The position numbers were made by a program, and so were the translations under genes. 37,836 nt of DNA, from assembly GCA_016789005.1 (NCBI GenBank), contig JAEURA010000254.1:1-37836 (forward strand), read 5' to 3'. The DNA comes from Anaerolineae bacterium (lineage in GTDB: Bacteria > Chloroflexota > Anaerolineae > Aggregatilineales > Phototrophicaceae). Shown in pieces: positions 7,957-21,748 of the stretch; position 1 is the stretch's first letter; every line of letters starts with the position of its first letter. A model generated the notes under the pieces. The model was not told where the DNA came from. It saw only the letters and a list, made by a program, of their open reading frames with translations, and made no database searches.

Positions 7957-9221
7957 GCCAGCGCTCCGATGACAGTGTTCAGGTCCTTGTCACCGCGCCC
8001 CGACAGGTTGACCAGCATGATCGAGTCTTTCGGCAGGGTCGGCGCGCGCTTGATCGCCTCCGCGACCGCATGAGCGCTCTCTAGTGCCGGGATGATGCCC
8101 TCCATGCGGCTCAGCGTTTGCAGCGCCGTCAACGCTTCTTCGTCGGTGGCGAAAGTGTAATAGGCGCGCTCCTGCTGCCGAAGGTAGGCATGCTCCGGTC
8201 CGACCGACGCATAGTCCAGCCCCGCCGAAATACTGTGGGTGTTCATGATCTGCCCGTCGGCGTTCTGCATGACGAAGGAGCGTGTCCCATGCAGCACTCC
8301 CGGTCGACTGATCGAGAGGTCGGCAAAGCGCGCAGCATGCTCACCGCCGGCGATGCCGTGTCCGCCCGCCTCGACGCCGATCAGCTCGACCTGTTCATCG
8401 TCGCGAAAAGCGTGGAACAAACCGATGGCATTGCTGCCACCGCCCACGCAGGCGATGCAGACGTCCGGCAGGCGTCCTGTCCGGTCGAGCATCTGCCCTC
8501 GCGCCTCGATGCCGATCACGCTCTGGAAGTCGCGCACCATCATCGGGTAGGGATGAGGTCCCAACGCCGAACCCAGCAGATAGAACGTCGCGTTGACGTT
8601 CGTCACCCAGTCTCGGATCGCCTCGTTGATGGCGTCCTTCAGCGTTTTGCTGCCGCTCTCCACCGGGATCACTTCCGCGCCGAGCAGCTTCATGCGAAAG
8701 ACATTCGGCTCCTGACGCGCCATATCGACACTGCCCATATAAACGTGGCACTCCAAGCCGAGCAGCGCTGAGACCGTCGCGCTGGCGACGCCGTGCTGCC
8801 CCGCCCCGGTTTCGGCAACCACGCGGCGCTTGCCCATCCGCTGCGCCAGAAGCGCCTGCCCCAGGGCATTATTGATCTTGTGCGCGCCGGTGTGCGCCAG
8901 GTCTTCTCGCTTCAGATAGATGCGCGCACCGCCGAGATGTTCGCTCAGCCGTTCGGCGTAGGTGATGGGCGTCGGGCGTCCGGTATAGTTCTTTTGCAGA
9001 TCGGCGAGTCTCCCCTGAAACGCCGGGTCTGCCATCGCCTCACGATAGGCGATCACCAGGTCGTCCAGGGCTGGAATCAACGTCTCTGGCACGTAGCGCC
9101 CGCCGAAATCGCCGTAGTAGCCGCGTTCATCCGGCACATTGGTCGTGTGTGTGGGGATGTATCCCCCAGATTGAGTCACGCTCACCTCGGTTTGTTCAAC
9201 AGGATTCCACAGGATGCCCAC
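7953..9221 (-). CDS. trpB: tryptophan synthase beta chain
   Basis: This PLP enzyme condenses indole with serine to give tryptophan and forms the alpha2-beta2 channel complex with TrpA. The 422-residue protein has the [20 protein letters not shown]-terminal block and the PLP lysine in [13 protein letters not shown]. The catalytic Glu region is [11 protein letters not shown], and [10 protein letters not shown] is the phosphate loop. The ATG at 9221 lies one base after trpF. However, an in-frame GTG 14 codons downstream has GAGG five bases before it, so the true start may be there; residues before PDERG are not conserved. It overlaps the Nudix-trpA frame by four bases, consistent with coupled subunit synthesis. 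Confidence 0.95.
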   Translation of the reverse strand: MGILWNPVEQTEVSVTQSGGYIPTHTTNVPDERGYYGDFGGRYVPETLIPALDDLVIAYREAMADPAFQGRLADLQKNYTGRPTPITYAERLSEHLGGARIYLKREDLAHTGAHKINNALGQALLAQRMGKRRVVAETGAGQHGVASATVSALLGLECHVYMGSVDMARQEPNVFRMKLLGAEVIPVESGSKTLKDAINEAIRDWVTNVNATFYLLGSALGPHPYPMMVRDFQSVIGIEARGQMLDRTGRLPDVCIACVGGGSNAIGLFHAFRDDEQVELIGVEAGGHGIAGGEHAARFADLSISRPGVLHGTRSFVMQNADGQIMNTHSISAGLDYASVGPEHAYLRQQERAYYTFATDEEALTALQTLSRMEGIIPALESAHAVAEAIKRAPTLPKDSIMLVNLSGRGDKDLNTVIGALA

Positions 9222-9222
9222 A

Positions 9223-9882
9223 TCACAGCGTCTTCACCGCAGCGACGAACGCACGAACCTTGGCAGCATCTTTGCGTCCGGGGGTGTCCCCTTCGACGCC
9301 GCTGGCAACGTCGACACCCCATGGTTGGATCACAGCCGCTCGCGCTATGATGTTCTCCGGCGTCAGCCCGCCCGCCAGCATCAAACGAGAGGTCTGTGCC
9401 TTGACCGCCAGGGCAACATCTTCGGCGGCGGTTTCGCCAGTTCCACCGTACAGAGCCGGGTTATAGGCATCGAGCAGGAGCGACGGAATTCGCTCGCTCG
9501 CTGATGTGCCTGAAAGGAAATAGCGCGCATCGTCGAGCGCTTCCGCCTGACTTCGCGGACGGATCGCCTTGAAGGCGATCCCTCGCAGCTCGCGCAGCAT
9601 CTCGACCGACTCGTCTCCGCTGAGTTGGGCGAAATCCAGCCCAACGTCATCCATTGTCATCGAGATGTGACTGACGATCTCGTTGACGAATACGCCGACG
9701 AACAGCGGACAGCGCGCGCCAAACTCCGCACGAAGTGTCGTGCATAGGTCACGCGCAGCATCGTTCGCGATGACACGCGGGCTTTTCTTGTAGAAGTTCA
9801 ATCCGATCAAGTCCGCGCCGACTTCAGCGCAGACGCGGGCGTCATCCAGGGTGGTGATTCCGCAAATCTTGACACGCATCAT
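9223..9882 (-). CDS. trpF: phosphoribosylanthranilate isomerase
   Basis: This gene performs the Amadori rearrangement of phosphoribosylanthranilate to CdRP. The 219-residue TIM barrel starts [15 protein letters not shown], with the catalytic Cys in KICGIT. It has [15 protein letters not shown] at strand two and VGVFVN at strand three. [16 protein letters not shown] carries the catalytic Asp region, and [10 protein letters not shown] plus [17 protein letters not shown] are the phosphate-binding end. Two ATGs are adjacent at the start; either is possible. It sits three bases after the trpC stop and is separate from trpC, unlike the enterobacterial trpCF fusion. Confidence 0.95.
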   Translation of the reverse strand: MMRVKICGITTLDDARVCAEVGADLIGLNFYKKSPRVIANDAARDLCTTLRAEFGARCPLFVGVFVNEIVSHISMTMDDVGLDFAQLSGDESVEMLRELRGIAFKAIRPRSQAEALDDARYFLSGTSASERIPSLLLDAYNPALYGGTGETAAEDVALAVKAQTSRLMLAGGLTPENIIARAAVIQPWGVDVASGVEGDTPGRKDAAKVRAFVAAVKTL

Positions 9883-9885
9883 CCA

Positions 9886-10704
9886 TCAATCCTGTCGCGC
9901 GGCACGTCGATGACCGCTGAAGGCGCGCACCTGCGCCGCCATGTCGTTCGCCTTCAGCAGCCCCTCCCCCACCAGCACCGCGTTCACGCCCAGCAACCCC
10001 ATCTTCACCACATCTTCCGGCGACCGCATGGCGCTTTCAGCCACCAGTAGCACACCTTCTTCACCGCTCAGATGCGCAGCGACGCGGGCGGTCGTGCCGA
10101 AGTCCTCCTGGAAGGTGCGCAGATCACGGTTGTTGACCCCGATCAGCGTCGCCTCGGCGCGCAGCGCCCTCTCCAGTTCGGTTTCGTTGTGCACCTCAAC
10201 CAGCGCTGCCATGCCCAACTCGCGTATCAAATCGTGCAGATCAGCGAGCTGGCTGTCTTCCAGCGCCATGACGATCAACAGAACGGCGTCGGCTCCGGCG
10301 GCACGCGCCTGGTAGACCTGCGCGGCGTCGATGACGAAATCCTTGCGCAGCACCGGCAGCGGAACTGCTGCACGCACCGCCCGCAGATGATCGAGATGTC
10401 CCAGGAAGAAGTCCTCATCCGTGAGGATCGAGAGCGCCGCCGCTCCGTTCGCCGCGTACACCTGTGCAATCCTGACCGGATCGAAATCGGCGATCAACAC
10501 CCCTTTGCTCGGCGAGGCACGCTTCACTTCAGCGATCAGCGCCACCGTTTCACGTCTCAGCACCCCGGTAAAATCGCGGGGTGACGGCGCAGATTCGGCG
10601 GCAGTACGCAGTTCCGGCAGGGCTGGCATCAAGCGTGCGACTTCCTCCAACTTGCGAGCGAGGATGCGGTCCAGGATGGTCTCAGTGCGAACGAAGCTCG
10701 TCAC
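9886..10704 (-). CDS. trpC: indole-3-glycerol phosphate synthase
   Basis: This gene cyclises and decarboxylates CdRP to indole-3-glycerol phosphate. The 272-residue barrel has the N-terminal helix ILDRILARKLEEVARL. It continues with LIAEVKRASPSKG (catalytic Glu and Lys), ILTDEDFFLGHLDHL, and PVLRKDFVID with the general-acid Lys. GVNNRDLRTFQ, LVAESAMRSPEDV and AVLVGEGLLK complete the active site. The start is GTG 10704, overlapping the trpD stop (GTGA, four bases), so translation is probably coupled. Length is normal. Confidence 0.95.
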   Translation of the reverse strand: MTSFVRTETILDRILARKLEEVARLMPALPELRTAAESAPSPRDFTGVLRRETVALIAEVKRASPSKGVLIADFDPVRIAQVYAANGAAALSILTDEDFFLGHLDHLRAVRAAVPLPVLRKDFVIDAAQVYQARAAGADAVLLIVMALEDSQLADLHDLIRELGMAALVEVHNETELERALRAEATLIGVNNRDLRTFQEDFGTTARVAAHLSGEEGVLLVAESAMRSPEDVVKMGLLGVNAVLVGEGLLKANDMAAQVRAFSGHRRAARQD

Positions 10705-11747
10705 GCCGCGCTCTCCGCCGCCAGCTTCCGTGAACAGGCGATCAGCGCTTCCATCTTTTGCAGCGCTGCCCCGCTTTCAATCGTCTCTGCCGCCAGCGCG
10801 ACGCCCGCTGAGAAACCATCCACCCTGCCTCCGGCGATCAGCGCGGCAGCCGCATTCAGAAGAACGACATCGCGCTTGGCGTCGCGGATCTCACCGCTCA
10901 GCACGCCGCGCAGGATCGCCGCATTCACTGGCGCATCGCCTCCAAGCAGTTCGTGAATATTCGCCCCTTTGAAGCCCAGCGACTCCGGCTCCAGGTCATA
11001 GGTTCTGACCGCTCCATCCTTGAGCTGGCTGATCTGGTTGATGCCCGTCGTCGTCAGTTCGTCCAGCCCGCCGTAACCGCTGACCACCAGCGCCGAAAGC
11101 GTCCCCAATTCAGCCAGGACGTGCGCCAGCATCGAGGTCAGATCGCCGGCAAAAACGCCCATCAGCTGACGGCGCGCGCCCGCCGGGTTGGTCAGCGGTC
11201 CGAGGATGTTGAAAATCGTGCGAACGGCGATCTGGCGTCGAGGCTGGATGGCATGTTTCATCGCCGGGTGCAGCTTCGCCGCGAACAGGAAACCGATCCC
11301 GACTTCGTCAATGCAGCGACCGACCTGGTCCGGTGTCAAGTCGAGATTGACGCCCAGTTCGCCCAGGACATCTGCGCTGCCACACTTGCTGGAGGCGGCT
11401 CGGTTGCCGTGTTTGGCGACGCGCATCCCTGCTCCAGCAGCAACGAAAGCGACGGTGGTGCTGATGTTGAACGTGCCGGACTTGTCGCCACCGGTACCGC
11501 AGGTATCCAGCAGGTTCGCGCCGTCGAAGCCGGTCGGCACTTTTTCGGCGTTATCGCGCATCGCCCGCGCGCTGCCGACGATCTCATCCTGCGTCTCACC
11601 CTTCATGCGCAGCGCCATCAGATAGGCGCCGATCTGCGCATCTGTCGCTCCGCCGCTCATGATCTGGTTCATCACCGCCTCAGCTTCCTCATGCTGCAAG
11701 TGCCCGAAGCGGCTCAGTACATCAATCGCTTTCTGAATGTCCATCAT
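10701..11747 (-). CDS. trpD: anthranilate phosphoribosyltransferase
   Basis: This gene joins anthranilate with PRPP. The 348-residue protein has the family-defining DTCGTGGDKSGTFNIST PRPP loop and the VAKHGNRAASSKCGSADVL block. GIGFLFAAKLHPAMKH, RTIFNILGPLTNPA and the DELTTTG metal region follow. The N-terminal helical domain (about residues 1-70) matches the family. ATG 11747 is followed by a second ATG, one base after the trpG stop. It is not fused to trpG, unlike in E. coli. Confidence 0.95.
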   Translation of the reverse strand: MMDIQKAIDVLSRFGHLQHEEAEAVMNQIMSGGATDAQIGAYLMALRMKGETQDEIVGSARAMRDNAEKVPTGFDGANLLDTCGTGGDKSGTFNISTTVAFVAAGAGMRVAKHGNRAASSKCGSADVLGELGVNLDLTPDQVGRCIDEVGIGFLFAAKLHPAMKHAIQPRRQIAVRTIFNILGPLTNPAGARRQLMGVFAGDLTSMLAHVLAELGTLSALVVSGYGGLDELTTTGINQISQLKDGAVRTYDLEPESLGFKGANIHELLGGDAPVNAAILRGVLSGEIRDAKRDVVLLNAAAALIAGGRVDGFSAGVALAAETIESGAALQKMEALIACSRKLAAESAA

Positions 11748-11748
11748 C

Positions 11749-12326
<578 letters not shown>

Positions 12327-12330
<4 letters not shown>

Positions 12331-12977
12331 CTTTTGTGCGCCTCAATTTCGCCCACTGAGCGGGCGTCTAGCCCTTCGAGATGCATTTGATCGTTCACTG
12401 CGGCGAGTTCCCACACGCCTTCCTTGCGGTGGATCGTCGTCACCGAAGTGTTGTCCAGTTCGACGTAGAGCGGGTCATAACTGGGGACCAGCGCCGCCAG
12501 CATGATCTTGATCGCCGTCGTATGCGAGAGGATGCCGACGGTCTCGACCACGGCGGTGGTAAGAATGTCTTCCAGCGCCTCCATGACGCGCTTGCGCACG
12601 TCATTGCGCGACTCACCGCCAGGCGGGCGAAAACCGTCGATGTCGCCCAGCATCACCGCATATTCCTCGGAGTACCAGGCGACCATCTCGTCGATGGTCA
12701 ACCCTTGCCACAAGCCGATGTTACGTTCGCGCAGCCGGGCGTCCAGGATCGGCTCACAGCCCAGCGGATGTCCCAGCATCTCAGCCGTCTCGATAGCGCG
12801 GCGAAGATCGCTGGAATAGAGCGCCCCCATGCCGATATTACGGACGAATTTCGCCAGCGACGCAGCCTGCTGCCGCCCGTGCGCGTTGAGAGGCGCCGCA
12901 ACCCAACCCTGCCAGCGCCCGTGTTGGTTCCAGTCGGTCTCGCCGGGACGGAGGAAAATGATGCGCCGAACGTTCAT
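12327..12977 (-). CDS. histidine-phosphatase-family protein with a Pro in place of the catalytic His
   Basis: The 216-residue protein matches the phosphoglycerate mutase-like histidine phosphatase fold. It has the N-terminal IIFLRPGETDWNQHGRWQG, then LYSSDLRRAIETAEML, LRERNIGLWQGLTIDEM, GGESRNDVRKRV and ILSHTTAIKIML. The family signature is RHGET, with His as the phosphorylated nucleophile. Here the codon is CCC and the motif reads RPGET, so the usual phospho-enzyme cannot form. The second active-site His (LSHTT), the Arg residues and the Glu of LRERNIGLWQG remain. ATG 12977 has AAGGGG eight bases upstream. It sits between trpE and trpG and overlaps trpG by four bases, so it is co-expressed with the pathway. 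Its function is unknown; it may be a binding or regulatory protein, or a phosphatase with another nucleophile. Confidence 0.85.
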
Positions 12978-13006
12978 CGAAAGTACCCCTTCTGTGTGAT
13001 GGTGGA

Positions 13007-14521
13007 TTAGAGAAGTCCCTGCTCGGCGCGCTGAATGGTCACCGCCATCGCCCGCGCCTTGCTGAGCGTTTCTTCATATTCAGTGGCGGGGACGCTGTCT
13101 GCGACGATGCCCGCGCCCGACTGAATATACACCTTTCCACCGCGAATGAGGGCGGATCGAATTGTGATGCAGGTATCCATCGATCCATCGAAGCTGAAGT
13201 AACCCACCGCGCCGCCATAGGTCCCGCGCCGCGTCCCTTCCAGTTCCTCGATGATCTCCATCGCCCTAACCTTAGGAGCGCCGCTGAGCGTGCCCGCGGG
13301 AAACGTTGCCCGCAGCAGGTCGAAGGCATTCATGCCGGGGCGAAGCACTCCCTGGACATTGCTAACGATGTGCATGATGTGGGAATAGCGCTCGATATAC
13401 ATCATATCCGTGACTTTGACGGAGCCATATTCGGAGACACGCCCCAGATCATTGCGCCCAAGATCGACCAGCATGACGTGCTCGGCGCGCTCTTTAGGGT
13501 CCGCCAGAAGTTCGTCCTCCAGCGCAGCGTCCTCGGATTCATTTGCCCCACGCCGCCGCGATCCTGCGATGGGTCGAGTGGTCGCAATGCCGTCTTCCAG
13601 CCGCACCATCATTTCCGGCGATGCCCCCACCAGCGAAAAATCCTCGCCAAACCGCAGGAAGAACATGTACGGTGAGGGGTTGGTCGCTCGCAGAGCGCGG
13701 TAGATCGTCAGCGGGGAGGCGTTGGTGCGTCGGCTGAGCCGCTGCGACAGCACGATCTGAAAAGCATCACCGGCGGCGATGTATTCTTTTGCCGCCTCGA
13801 CACCAGATTCGTACTGCGCCCGGGTCATGTTCGACATCAGTTCATCGTGGGCAGGTTCGGCATGTTCCGCCGGCATAACGAGCGGCTGACGCAGTGCGTC
13901 GGTGATGGCGTCGATACGTCGCACCGCGTCGTCGAAGGCTTCATCGCGGTCACCTTTGTCATGGGCATTCGCCAGCACGATCAGTTGGTGTTTGGCGTGA
14001 TCGAAGATCACCAGCGTATCGACGAGCAGGAACGCCACGTCGGGTACTTCCAGCTCATCAGCAGCCGTCGCCGGAAGGCGCTCGAAATAACGGACGCAGT
14101 CGTAGGCAACGAAGCCCACCGCCCCACCGATGAAGCGCGGCAGCCCTTCGAGCTTCACCGGCGTCACCCGCTCGAATTCCGATTCGATCACCTTGAGGGG
14201 GTCTTCGCCGGCATCCAGAGGACGCGTAGTCTGTTCGCCGTGCAGCGTGCGCGTGACGATTCCGTCGCGCACGCTGATCACGCCTTTAGGATTCACGCCG
14301 AGAAACGAAAAGCGCCCGACCTGCTCGCCACCCTCGACGCTTTCCAGCAGAAACGAGACCTCGCCCAGCTGGGACAGCTTGATGTAGACCGAGACAGGCG
14401 TCTCCAGGTCTGCCAGCAGGGTGCGGTACACCGGGACCAGATCACCCTGGTCGAAAAGGCGGTTCACCTGTTCGCGGTTGGGGTGTACGGTTGTCCCTGC
14501 CGCCATCATCACAGAAACCAT
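13007..14521 (-). CDS. trpE: anthranilate synthase component I
   Basis: This gene converts chorismate plus ammonia to anthranilate. The 504-residue protein has the N-terminal regulatory domain with the SFLLESVEGGE motif, where the LLES signature binds feedback-inhibiting tryptophan. The C-terminal chorismate-binding domain has PSPYMFFLRFG, IAGSRRRGANESED, VDLGRNDLGRV, SHIMHIVSNVQG, ATFPAGTLSGAPKVRAMEII and IQSGAGIVADSVP. ATG 14521 has a perfect AAGGAGGT SD eight bases upstream. It is the first gene of the trp operon, directly after the T-box leader. Length and key residues are typical, so it should be Trp-inhibited. Confidence 0.96.
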   Translation of the reverse strand: MVSVMMAAGTTVHPNREQVNRLFDQGDLVPVYRTLLADLETPVSVYIKLSQLGEVSFLLESVEGGEQVGRFSFLGVNPKGVISVRDGIVTRTLHGEQTTRPLDAGEDPLKVIESEFERVTPVKLEGLPRFIGGAVGFVAYDCVRYFERLPATAADELEVPDVAFLLVDTLVIFDHAKHQLIVLANAHDKGDRDEAFDDAVRRIDAITDALRQPLVMPAEHAEPAHDELMSNMTRAQYESGVEAAKEYIAAGDAFQIVLSQRLSRRTNASPLTIYRALRATNPSPYMFFLRFGEDFSLVGASPEMMVRLEDGIATTRPIAGSRRRGANESEDAALEDELLADPKERAEHVMLVDLGRNDLGRVSEYGSVKVTDMMYIERYSHIMHIVSNVQGVLRPGMNAFDLLRATFPAGTLSGAPKVRAMEIIEELEGTRRGTYGGAVGYFSFDGSMDTCITIRSALIRGGKVYIQSGAGIVADSVPATEYEETLSKARAMAVTIQRAEQGLL

Positions 14522-14559
14522 CGCTGAGACCTCCTTGATCAGGCTTGCAGCACAGGATC

Positions 14560-14594
14560 AAAAAACCCCATCTCGTTCAAGGACGAGTGGGGTT
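14560..14594 (-). terminator. regulated terminator of the trp T-box
   Basis: AACCCCA pairs with TGGGGTT, and TCGT with ACGA in the upper stem; six T residues follow at the end of the stem. It begins one base after the T-box sequence, so formation of the antiterminator excludes it. The trpE SD lies about 25 bases downstream. Confidence 0.9.
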
Positions 14595-14858
14595 CCCGTG
14601 GTGCCACCTTGTTTGCATCCATCCCGAAGGCAGATGCCGCTTTCGAGTACGAGCAGCGCAAACTGCCGATACCCTCGCCATGATAACGGCGGCGAACCCG
14701 GCAAACGCTACCGGCATGACATCATGCGTTCGCGCCTGCGACTCGCTGGTCCATTCAGTCTTCGCGTGTGTACCACCTTCACAGCTGCCGGCGGCTCTCT
14801 GAAACACCGTTTGAAGACGTACTCGTCCAGGTCAACGTCGTTGCAGATCTCAGTTGTC
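14560..14858 (-). ncRNA. tRNA-Trp T-box riboswitch leader of the trp operon
   Basis: The 5' leader of trpE on the minus strand shows the T-box landmarks in order. The AGAGAG motif and a GGCAGCTGTGAAGGTGG segment of the Stem I apical region come first. Next is a specifier-loop sequence, CTGAATGGACC, in which UGG (14753-14751) reads as the Trp codon. The T-box AAGGTGGCACCACGGG is at 14610-14595. The terminator at 14594-14560 overlaps the antiterminator partner. Uncharged tRNA-Trp pairing to the specifier and to the T-box bulge would prevent termination and turn on trpE-trpA. Exact ends are estimated from the predicted transcription start and the T-run. Confidence 0.92.
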
Positions 14859-14865
14859 CGCGCTT

Positions 14866-14894
14866 AGCGTAACGGGAAAACGAAGCGCTGTCAA
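14866..14894 (-). promoter_or_regulatory. promoter of the trp operon
   Basis: TTGACA at 14894-14889, a 17-base spacer, and TACGCT at 14871-14866 predict a start near 14859, right at the beginning of the T-box leader. It is divergent from the polX promoter. Confidence 0.8.
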
Positions 14895-14923
14895 GAGATT
14901 GCGCGCGTCACATCGGCGGGCGA

Positions 14924-14953
14924 TTGATTCGAACCGGGCTTGTCAGCTATACT
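14924..14953 (+). promoter_or_regulatory. candidate promoter of polX
   Basis: TTGATT at 14924-14929, an 18-base spacer and TATACT at 14948-14953 lie about 45 bases upstream of the polX ATG. The -10 is one base from consensus; the -35 matches four of six. It would drive the polX-SH3-ligA-rlmI run. Confidence 0.6.
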
Positions 14954-14996
14954 CTCTGTATGATACAGACGTTCTAAGGCAGAGGCGAGACGCCCC

Positions 14997-16742
14997 ATGA
15001 CGAATCGAGAGATCGCGGACCTGTTCGACCGCGTCGCCGACATGCTCCAGATTAAAGGCGAGATCATTCACCGGATCATGGCGTACCGTAACGCGGCGGA
15101 GGCGATCCGCGAGCAGCCTCGCGATCTGCGCGCGATGGCGGCGTCGAACGAACTGGGCACGATCCCCCACGTCGGCAAGATCATCGCCGAAAAGATCACC
15201 GAGATCCTGGAGACCGGCGAACTGCGTTTCTACAACGAGCTGGCGGAAGAGATTCCGGCGGGCGTCATCGATATGCTGAGGATCAACGGCGTGGGACCGA
15301 AAAAAGCCAAACTCTTCTGGGACGCCGCAAGAATCACCACCATCGAGTCGTTGGAAGCCGCCGCGCGCGCCGGCAAGCTGCGCGATCTGCCGGGGATGGG
15401 CGCCAAGTCCGAGGCGAAGATACTGGAAAGCATCGACGCCTTCAAGCGCCGCGCGTCGGACACGCGGATGCCCTTGGGGGTCGCCCTGCCCGCTGCCGAA
15501 GCCATCCTGTCAAGGCTGATGCAGATCCCTGGCGCGCTCAAGGGAGAGATCGCCGGCAGCATCCGTCGGGCGCGCCCGACCATCGGCGACATCGATCTGC
15601 TGATCGCCAGCCGCGACCCTCAGCCGATCATGGACGCCTTCGTCGCTGACGAGTCCGTCGCCCGCATTCTAGGGCACGGCTCCACCAAGAGCGCCGTTGA
15701 ACTGCAAAATGGCTTGCAGGTCGATCTGCGCATCCTGGCACCAGAACGTTGGGGGACGGCGCTGCAATATTTCAGCGGCAGCCAGGGACACAATATTCGT
15801 GTCCGTGAGATCGCCCTGGAACACGGTCTTAGCCTGAATGAACACGCGCTGACTCCGGTGAACAAGTCCGGCGAGCCTGTAGGGGAGGAAATTCTCTGCG
15901 CCGAAGAGAACGAGGTCTATGCCCGAATAGGTCTGCCCTGGATCCCGCCTGAACTCCGTGAAGACCAGGGCGAAATCGAAGCCGCCCGACTGGGCAAGCT
16001 GCCGACGCTCATTCAGTTAGGCGATCTGCACGCCGACCTGCACATGCATACCGTGTGGAGCGACGGCAAAGGGACGGTCCGCGAGATGGCAGCCGCCGCG
16101 CGGGCACGGGGACGACGCTGGATCGTCATCACCGATCACTCGCGCAGCGCCGCCGTCGCCAACGGGCTGAGCATCGAACGCCTGATGGCGCAGCAGCAGG
16201 AAATCCGCCAGGTCGACGCAGAGTTCGCGCCTGACTTTCGCATCTTTCACGGCAGCGAAGTCGAGATCAAGGCGGACGGCGACCTAGACTTTCCTGATGA
16301 AGTGCTGGCACAACTCGATTTTGTGATCGCCTCGCTACACGTCAGCCTGCGCCAACCGCGCGAACAGATCACTGAGCGGCTGATCCGAGCGATTCGCAAC
16401 CCCTACATCGATCTGATCGGACACCCGCGCGGGCAGCTCATCCCGGAGCGTGACGGGGCGGACCTGGATATGGACGCGGTCTTCGAGGCGGCGGCGGCAT
16501 CCGGCATCGCCCTGGAGATCAATGCCAATCCGGAGCGGCTTGATCTGGAAGCGCGCTACGCCAGGCGGGCGGCGCAGTTGGGAATCCCGTTGGCAATAGA
16601 CTCCGATGCTCACAGCATCCACAATATGGACCTGCTGCGCTACGGTGTGATGACGGCCCGGCGCGGTTGGATTGAACCGCAGCAGGTGATCAACACATGG
16701 TCACTGGAACAGTTCATGGACTGGGTGAAGCGACGAGGGTAA
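14997..16742 (+). CDS. polX: family X DNA polymerase with PHP domain
   Basis: This is a bacterial PolX, a gap-filling repair polymerase with a C-terminal PHP phosphoesterase that gives 3'-5' exonuclease or AP-endonuclease activity in characterised members. The 581-residue protein has an N-terminal 8-kDa-like helix-hairpin-helix (HhH) region with [32 protein letters not shown] and [12 protein letters not shown]. The nucleotidyltransferase palm follows near residue 186 as [19 protein letters not shown], with two catalytic Asp, and a third in LQVDLRIL. The PHP domain begins near residue 347 with [14 protein letters not shown], then ITDHS, HGSEVEI, SLHVS and IDSDAHS metal ligands. It lies three bases from the next gene and upstream of ligA, so repair synthesis and sealing are probably co-expressed. 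Confidence 0.95.
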   Translation: MTNREIADLFDRVADMLQIKGEIIHRIMAYRNAAEAIREQPRDLRAMAASNELGTIPHVGKIIAEKITEILETGELRFYNELAEEIPAGVIDMLRINGVGPKKAKLFWDAARITTIESLEAAARAGKLRDLPGMGAKSEAKILESIDAFKRRASDTRMPLGVALPAAEAILSRLMQIPGALKGEIAGSIRRARPTIGDIDLLIASRDPQPIMDAFVADESVARILGHGSTKSAVELQNGLQVDLRILAPERWGTALQYFSGSQGHNIRVREIALEHGLSLNEHALTPVNKSGEPVGEEILCAEENEVYARIGLPWIPPELREDQGEIEAARLGKLPTLIQLGDLHADLHMHTVWSDGKGTVREMAAAARARGRRWIVITDHSRSAAVANGLSIERLMAQQQEIRQVDAEFAPDFRIFHGSEVEIKADGDLDFPDEVLAQLDFVIASLHVSLRQPREQITERLIRAIRNPYIDLIGHPRGQLIPERDGADLDMDAVFEAAAASGIALEINANPERLDLEARYARRAAQLGIPLAIDSDAHSIHNMDLLRYGVMTARRGWIEPQQVINTWSLEQFMDWVKRRG

Positions 16743-16745
16743 ATC

Positions 16746-20669
<3,924 letters not shown>

Positions 20670-20685
20670 ATGAGACTGTGCCGCC

Positions 20686-21630
20686 TCAAAGCTGTGCGGG
20701 ATAATACTTGACGGCGAGCTGCTTGATCTTGCCGAGCGTTTCCAACCAGCTGATTTCGCTCAAACCAAGGCGTTCGCGAATGGAATTGGGATCCAACTCT
20801 GCCAGGAATGCGCGGACGCCGTACATCCACCGCAGCATCTCGAACGAGATCTTGCTGGGAATCCCTACGTCTTTGCCCAGATCTTCCAGGATGTACTCCA
20901 GGTTGCGCGCGGTACAGGTGAATAACCTCGTCTGCGGGGAATACTGCGACAGGTAGGCGTCGAGCGCCGGCTTAATCGTGCTCTCAAGCGGCAGAAAGCG
21001 CTCGCGGTAGCGGTCTTTCGCCCCCTCATGGCGGATGAATACCTGCCAGCCACCTGCCGTGTCCGCCTGAATGTCATCCGGAATCAGGCGGACCGCCTCG
21101 CTCTTCTTGATGCCAGTACTCAGGATGAGGCGAAACAGCAGTTCGGGGCGGGCGTCCGGCTTGTCGCCGAAGCGAAGGCTGCGAGCATGCGCCATCACCG
21201 ACTCAGTTTCATCCGAAGTCAGGATCACCGCCAGCGGAGCAGGACCTGAACGCTGGAGCAGCGCATTTGCCGGATCATGCGGAATTGCTTCGATCTCTTT
21301 CAGCCACCTGAACAGGACTTTGAGCGTCGTCACGCGGCGTGCGTAGGTCTTACGACTGCACGGGACCCCCCGCCTCTCTTCCATCCAGACTAGAAAATCG
21401 TTGAGGCGGCTGGTCGTATACCAGCCAAGGCTCTGCGCATCCCCGTGATACTCCGTCAGCAGTTCCAGATCAGCGGTGAAGGCATCGATGGTGTGCTGGG
21501 TTTTTCCCTGGCTGTGCAGATGTACCTGAAAGAACGGAATCGCGTCGACCAGCCGGGTGTGAATGCTCAGGTCAGCGACAGTCGTCGGCTGTGATGCGAA
21601 CAAGGGCAGCTGGCGCTGATCGGACATCAT
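20686..21630 (-). CDS. tyrosine-recombinase-like protein, catalytic residues largely lost
   Basis: The 314-residue protein has the two-domain layout of XerC/XerD-type integrases. The SAM-like N-terminal core-binding domain (about 25-115) includes TIDAFTADLELLTEYHG and RRVTTLKVLFRWL. The catalytic-like domain runs from about 130 to the end. The first active-site Arg of TGLRxSE is Lys175 in STGIKKSE. The box normally reading HxLR is EMLR, with His replaced by Glu264 and Arg267 kept. The second His is Leu290 in LGLSEIS, and the nucleophilic Tyr aligns with Leu299. The beta-hairpin Lys205 remains. It is probably a DNA-binding relic or regulator rather than an active recombinase. The SD GAGGA precedes ATG 21630. 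No attachment sites are visible. Confidence 0.8.
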   Translation of the reverse strand: MMSDQRQLPLFASQPTTVADLSIHTRLVDAIPFFQVHLHSQGKTQHTIDAFTADLELLTEYHGDAQSLGWYTTSRLNDFLVWMEERRGVPCSRKTYARRVTTLKVLFRWLKEIEAIPHDPANALLQRSGPAPLAVILTSDETESVMAHARSLRFGDKPDARPELLFRLILSTGIKKSEAVRLIPDDIQADTAGGWQVFIRHEGAKDRYRERFLPLESTIKPALDAYLSQYSPQTRLFTCTARNLEYILEDLGKDVGIPSKISFEMLRWMYGVRAFLAELDPNSIRERLGLSEISWLETLGKIKQLAVKYYPAQL

Positions 21631-21658
21631 AATTCCTCATTACCGAGTGAATGAGGCA

Positions 21659-21688
21659 AACGTAGCACAATCCGCTTTACCCTGTCAA
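21659..21688 (-). promoter_or_regulatory. candidate promoter of the recombinase-like gene
   Basis: On the minus strand TTGACA (21688-21683) is followed after 18 bases by TACGTT. The -35 is perfect; the -10 is weak. The same intergenic space holds the plus-strand TATAAT. Confidence 0.45.
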
Positions 21689-21706
21689 GCGAAACGACGA
21701 AACCTG

Positions 21707-21712
21707 TATAAT
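21707..21712 (+). promoter_or_regulatory. -10 element for the pseudouridine synthase gene
   Basis: There is a perfect TATAAT about 36 bases before the GTG start, with only a weak CTGTCA-like -35 at a 19-base spacing. A predicted start near 21719 would give a short 5' leader with no clear SD. Confidence 0.55.
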
Positions 21713-21748
21713 CGTCCAACTGAATAACAGGATACTGCAAACAAGATC

